A stretch of 64,000 nucleotides of DNA, from the NCBI RefSeq assembly GCF_000208745.1, contig NC_030858.1:36919283-36983282 (forward strand). Reading direction: 5' to 3'. The DNA comes from Theobroma cacao. Its lineage: Eukaryota; Streptophyta; Magnoliopsida; Malvales; Malvaceae. The notes beneath the pieces are model-generated. The model was not told the DNA's origin. It searched no databases and was given only the letters and a program-made list of their open reading frames with translations. The position numbers were made by a program, and so were the translations under genes. Of this stretch, positions 59,994 to 64,000 are shown one piece after another (the stretch's first letter is position 1; every line of letters starts with the position of its first letter).

Positions 59994-61411
59994 TCTTCTT
60001 TCCTTCTCGTAGTCGAGTAAAAGCATATTTAGCTTGGCTTTTTTATTTTTTAATTTAAAAATTATTATAAAATTTTTATGAAAAATAATAATTTTTTAAA
60101 TTAAGTTAAAATTGTTTGGTAAATTTATTTTTCTATAAGCTTTTTTTTTTATAGATAAGCTATTTGGTAAAACAACTTATATAAACTTTAGTTTTGATTG
60201 AAATTACTATAAAGGGTATTTAGTAAATGAGGAGAAAAAAATTGAATCGAATAAAAAAAGATGAGTGTGAAAAAAAATAATTTTCCCTATAATATTATGA
60301 ATTGCTGAAAGATAAATGAAGAATATAAAAAAATATTTATTGTTTTTTTTTTTAAAGATTGTCTTGAAATTTATGACCTTTGGAACTGAATAAAATTGAT
60401 ATTACATACAAGGGAAAGAATCTAAGAAAGAGAATCTAACGTAATATTAATAATGGATCCAACTAGGTCAGGAAAATCATGTTTAGCAATTGATTTGGCA
60501 ATTTATTTTCCTACTGAAATCATCATCACTAATTCTATACAAGTCTATCAAGGTCTTGATGTCCTCACCAACAAAGTTCCCTTGAACAAGAAGGTTTTGG
60601 CTTTTGTATTTTTTTCTTATTTTTTAATGGGTTATTTATTTTGTCAATGAGTGCCACATCATCTGTTGGGTATTATTAGCTCAAATGTGAAAAGGATTTT
60701 GCAATTCTTGTTACCAAAGGAATTAAAGTCTATTTCAATTTTCTTGTAGTACAACATATTGTTATATCTAAAAGAAAAAATTCTTTAAAATGAGTTATCA
60801 CAAAAGAGTATAAATATTAACTTTTCAATTTTCATCTAATTTATCTAAACAATTATTGATTTATTTGACTAATTATTTTAATTATAATCAATAAATATTA
60901 TATACACCAGAAAGAAGTTAAGAACAAATAAACACTACATAATTATCATATCAAACAATAAATTGAAAAATATCAAATAATGAAAAGAGTTTTCAAAACA
61001 AAAAAAAAAAGAACGATAGAAAATAAAATGAAAAACAAAATAGAGAGAAAAAGAAAAAATAATACTTGAATGCAGTTTTGATTCTTAAATTTTCTTTTAC
61101 CCTTAACTTTTGTAAGAACAAAAAAAAACCCTAAAATGATGATTTGCAAGAAGAGGAGAGAAGAGGGAGATCGATAGCAAGAGAAGAAGGAGGTATTTTT
61201 CAAGAGAGGATCATTTTGAAAAAAAAATTAACTCTATTAAGAAATTGGTGTATTTTTTTAAAAAAAGAGAAAGCTCTTATTTAGAGTTTTTTTTTTAATT
61301 CTTTTTGTTTTAAATTTTGTTAATTAAAAAAATTATTTTTTTAAAGGCCAAATACACCCAATTTGTACTTTTAAGAATTAGACAATAAGCCAAACAGACA
61401 CTAAGCGAAAA
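59994..61411. repeat. Insert bearing the IPT fragment, flanked by 13-bp direct repeats
   Basis: GAGTTTTACACTT occurs at 59981-59993 and again at 61412-61424, and CTCG follows both within 13 bp. Near the inner edges TAGCTTGGCTTTT and (reverse strand) TTAGTGTCTGTTTGGCTTATT look like a weak inverted pair. Either a target-site duplication or a chance repeat; the mechanism is not settled. Confidence 0.4.
60435..60760 (+). pseudogene. Isopentenyltransferase fragment (tRNA-type IPT), broken
   Basis: A frame running into ATG 60453 encodes VILIMDPTRSGKS, a decayed P-loop (family GPTGSGKS). It continues LAIDLAIYFPTEII and QVYQGLDVLTNKVPLNKK, then a GT donor-like site at 60595. In a different frame from about 60652 it resumes VPHHLLGIISSNV, the next conserved block of tRNA dimethylallyltransferases. 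The ~55 bp between may be a remnant intron. The fragment stops there; most of the enzyme is missing. Resemblance is closest to tRNA-type IPT (AtIPT2-like) rather than adenylate IPTs, judged from memory. Confidence 0.75.
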
Positions 61412-61547
61412 GAGTTTTACACTTACTCGATTTTTGTTTTCCCCTGGTGTCTGTAAACGTGGAAACCAAGAAAGTACCATCTTCGAAGTTTTGCAGCGTC
61501 ACAAAATAATTGCTACGCAAAGTGTTGTGCCAAATTAAAGGTTGAAG

Positions 61548-62666
61548 ATGAAGTTCCCTTCACAATCTTTTGAGTTTGGGCAGCAACCGCGCGGTTCTTT
61601 CGACGAGCAAAAGACATCATCTGCTGGGATTTCGAAACGGACTTTAGGTGCTTACAAGCGTGGACCAGAAGGGTTGATTGCGGACAGTCGAACTGAGAGG
61701 AGGCGAAAGATGGATCGCAGTATGACTCAGAAGTGTTTTGCCCATGTTAATGAATCAAGACGGAGTTGTCCCAACGGCCAGCTATCCTGATATTACTCTT
61801 TCCCCAAGAAGTCAAGGCCATCTGAGGAGAAGGTTTTGAAGGTGCCTTTGAATGCAAGAGCAGCAGAAGTTGAGCTTCCTAAACCCGCACAGAAGTGTGT
61901 TAGCAGGTTGGCAGGAAAAAACTTTCAAAAAGGCACCAGTAGTGGTGGGCGTGCTCATGGCTCTATCAATGCCAAGCCACCATTGAGTCCAGGTGCCTGC
62001 AAATGCAGTTCATGTGGCAGCATTAAGTGTCAATGTAGCCTTCCAAGTGATTCAAACCATGCATCTTCCAGCGATGTGACTTCAGAAAGATCATTGGGTG
62101 GAGATCTTAGAGTGTGTAGAACTGATGCCTCTAAACTGGATTGCCCGGACAAAAGCACATTGGCATCACCAATGAGCAAGTCTGATCCAGATTCTGATGG
62201 AGCTGTAAGTTCTATGTATGATGAGAACGTTTGTCTGAGTTCCCAACTTGCAACTCTTGCAACAGATGCCGCTTTTGGTGAAGGATTGTTAACTCCTAGT
62301 TTTGACGTGCAAATGTCATCGAAGAAGGCTCTCTGAGCTGCAATGCTGAAAAGCCGTTATGCAGACACCATTTTGAAACCTAAGCACATACTTGATCATG
62401 GTGATGAAGCTGATCCAGTGAAGATGCAGCAGCAAAAGGGAAAATTGGAAAGAAGGCAGCGAGAAGAAAAAGCAAAGATTGAAGCTCAAATCAGAGCTGC
62501 TGACGCTGCAGCAAAAATGAAGGCGGAGGTCTAGTTGAAAAAGCAACGGGAAAGAGAAAGAGAAGCTGCTCGGAATGCATTGCAACAGATGGAGAAAACA
62601 GCTGGGATTGAACTGAATGTGGAGATTGAAAAGGAGTTCGAGATGCTGATTGGATTCCCTATTTAA
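61548..62666 (+). pseudogene. Intronless GTE/BET-family pseudogene lacking the bromodomain
   Basis: One continuous frame with three stops (TGA 61788-61790, TGA 62334-62336, TAG 62532-62534) ends at TAA 62664-62666. The N-terminal part has KRGPEGLIAD and RRRKMDRSMTQKC, the lead-in to the bromodomain in plant GTE proteins. The text then jumps to a Ser/Lys-rich middle (CKCSSCGSIKCQCSLPSDS), and finally the GTE C-terminal signature: AAMLKSRYADTILK, KLERRQREEKAKIEAQIRAA, LKKQREREREAARNALQQME. The bromodomain is absent, as if deleted between these parts. The absence of introns suggests a retrocopy, but I see no poly(A). Assigned to the GTE8-12 type by memory of the family. Confidence 0.78.
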
Positions 62667-63129
62667 TTCTCGTGCTTTTCCTCCTTAGTGCCAAAACACA
62701 AAGATGGCGGTAATATTTCTGGCACTCAAGTAGCATGTACTGAACAAAGTGGTAGGAAAGTTTGACTTTTATGGTTTTCATTTTTCATTAGAATTTGTGA
62801 AATACTTGAAGCATATTTTTAGTATAAAGAGGAAATTTTGGAGTACCTCTTTTTTTAAGAACGTAGATGTTATTTGTTTAATGATGGAAGTGTTGGGCAG
62901 AGCTTTCATGATTTCCCATGCTTCATTGATGAATGCTTCACCATAAAAATTGCAATAACTGTCAATGTGCAGACTGATGTGTCAGCGCCTAGGCGCCTAA
63001 GGTTCTGTTTTGTGGTTATTTTTAACATGATGGACAGTGCAATTGGCGCCTCGGGGCTGAGAGCTGGGGGCTTAAGCGCCTAAGGTGAAGTTTGCTGCAG
63101 TCAGTTGATTTCCTCCACATTTTTTACCA
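62667..63129. other. Unassigned sequence after the GTE pseudogene
   Basis: No gene recognised. GGCGCCTCGGGGCTGAG and GCGCCTAAGG motifs cluster at 62990-63085, where GCGCCTA occurs more than once (62987, 63076). Confidence 0.3.
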
Positions 63130-63440
63130 TGATCCCTTTTGAATTGGGTGAAGTTATGAACATCAACGCTGTAGCTCTTCCTTTTATCTTTTCATAGGTA
63201 CAAGAATCATGTCAATCGGAGTTTTGTAGCTCAAGATATGCTTGGATTATTGCAGAATGGTCTAAGGTCAACTTAAGCAAAAGTGCATGATCCTTTGCAA
63301 ATTTGCCTTCCAAACTCTTTTGCACCTTCACCAACATATAGCACAATCAATAGAAGGGATAAATAAGACTTAATAACATGAAAATAAACTCAAATTACTT
63401 ACTTAAACTACTAAAGCATGCATACAATAAATACTAATAA
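63130..63440 (-). mobile_element. LTR-family B-related fragment
   Basis: GCTGTAGCTCTTCCTTTTAT, CAAGAATCATGTCAATCGGA and GTTTTGTAGCTCAAGATATG repeat the motif seen at 52229-52310 and, inverted, in the 227-bp units. The following ~150 bp share the TTGCACCTT / AATAACATGAAAATAAAC style with 52360-52480. No ends are identified. Confidence 0.5.
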
Positions 63441-63539
63441 AAATGTAAAAATAATGTCTACATTATTTAAAAACAAGAAGACATTGGTCATTTTTAAGCC
63501 TAAAAGAATATAAGATAATTCTATAAAATAGAGTTATCA

Positions 63540-63595
63540 AGAGCAAACTAATTTTTTTTGAGGGGGCAAAAGATAGAGGACATTGGTCATTATCA
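63540..63595. repeat. Small fragment related to the 58632 TIR element
   Basis: AGCAAACTAATTTTTTTTGAGGGGGCAAAAGATAGAGGA is close to the start of the element at 58640-58675 (AGCTAGCCAATTTTTGTTGA, then GGAGGCAAAAAATAGAGGA). Only the left ~40 bp are present. Confidence 0.45.
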
Positions 63596-63596
63596 C

Positions 63597-63950
63597 TCAG
63601 TTCACTTAACTCCAACTAGAAGAAACGTCTTGAAGATTTTTTGGGCCATTCTTTTTGGAAAATTGACATAAATCAGTATCTATTTAACTATTTAATAATT
63701 ATTTCGCTGATGCATGTGATGTTAGGAGAGGATTTTTTGTTTGTTTTGTAACACTGAGGTCTGAAAATATGTCAATGCAGGAACTTCCTCACATTTTTAT
63801 GAGATAATGAAATTTCTGTTGCATTTTGGGCTTTCTGAGCTCATTTTTACAACTGCTTTGGGGAGCTATTGGCCCATGCCAAGTTGTTGGCTTTTGATGG
63901 CTTTCACTTCCAAACCAAAATTGGGCTTGAATTTTACTTCATATATTTTA
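63597..63950 (+). pseudogene. Laccase pseudogene: 3' UTR and downstream flank
   Basis: Paralogous to 39337-39740 downstream of LAC17. Shared landmarks in order: GTTCAC-TCACTCCAAC-type start, TTTTTTGGGCCATTCTTTT, TAATTATTTC-TTGAT-CATGTGATGTTA, TTTGTAACA-TGAGGTCTGAA, GAGATAATGAAATTTCTGTTG, GCTATTGGCCCATGCC and CAAA-TTGGGCTT. This fixes the right-hand end of the exploded laccase copy. Confidence 0.85.
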
Positions 63951-64000
63951 ATCATGCGATCTAAATTGCAAAAAATATTATTTTTCCTCTAAAGATAGTA

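Noticed and set aside
1..64000. CRISPR arrays, ribosomal RNA genes, biosynthetic or defence clusters, organelle DNA inserts
   Set aside because: None seen. The only regular array is the head-to-tail 227-bp repeat, which has no spacers, and the intact genes are ordinary nuclear plant genes.

Overview
The window is nuclear DNA of a flowering plant, almost certainly a eudicot. The genes have many short GT-AG introns, the spacers are AT-rich, and the products are plant-specific: a WUSCHEL-related homeobox protein, a pollen-type RBOH NADPH oxidase, an ATS3 protein and a lignin laccase. I cannot name the species from sequence alone.

The left 40 kb is a conserved gene block. In order it holds: a kinesin-5 motor (+, 5' end cut by the window edge, 1-5383); an NFRKB-type INO80-associated protein (-, 6642-10778); an RBOHH/J-type NADPH oxidase (+, 13434-17448); WOX3/PRESSED FLOWER (-, 23311-24610); an ATS3 PLAT-like secreted protein (-, 33537-34342); and a LAC17-type laccase (+, 37054-39314). 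From remembered Arabidopsis locus numbers, relatives of these genes are neighbours in three separate blocks: RBOHJ-NFRKB-KIN5 on chromosome 3, RBOHH-LAC17 on chromosome 5, and WOX3-KIN5 on chromosome 2. The window may therefore keep an order that Arabidopsis has split by duplication and loss. A ~3 kb solo LTR sits 70 bp after the RBOHH stop codon. It carries internal repeats, palindromes beside a TATA box and a cluster of hairpins.

The right 24 kb (about 40.5-64 kb) is the wreck of a tandem second laccase copy. Its promoter and first exon (40.49-41.79 kb), an exon-4 fragment (59.89 kb) and its 3' UTR and flank (63.6-63.95 kb) are still in order, but about 22 kb of inserted DNA separates them. 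The insertions include: a CACTA transposon (left end at 41828, broken TNP2-type exon at 53526); two solo LTRs of a 2.79-kb family, each with its own 5-bp target duplication; two opposed copies of a second LTR family; a MITE; a ~1.2-kb terminal-inverted-repeat element; a broken tRNA-type isopentenyltransferase fragment; and an intronless, stop-ridden copy of a GTE/BET-family gene that lacks its bromodomain. One LTR copy contains seven apparently identical 227-bp tandem units that begin right beside a single N, so an assembly artefact is possible. A second N, at 51771, also lies between duplicated sequence.

Functionally the intact genes act separately: mitotic spindle, chromatin remodelling, pollen-tube ROS, leaf and petal margin growth, seed or secreted protein, and lignin polymerisation. 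I saw no operon-like or defence-like system. The striking biology is the layered transposon history of the laccase duplication and the structured solo LTR behind RBOHH.
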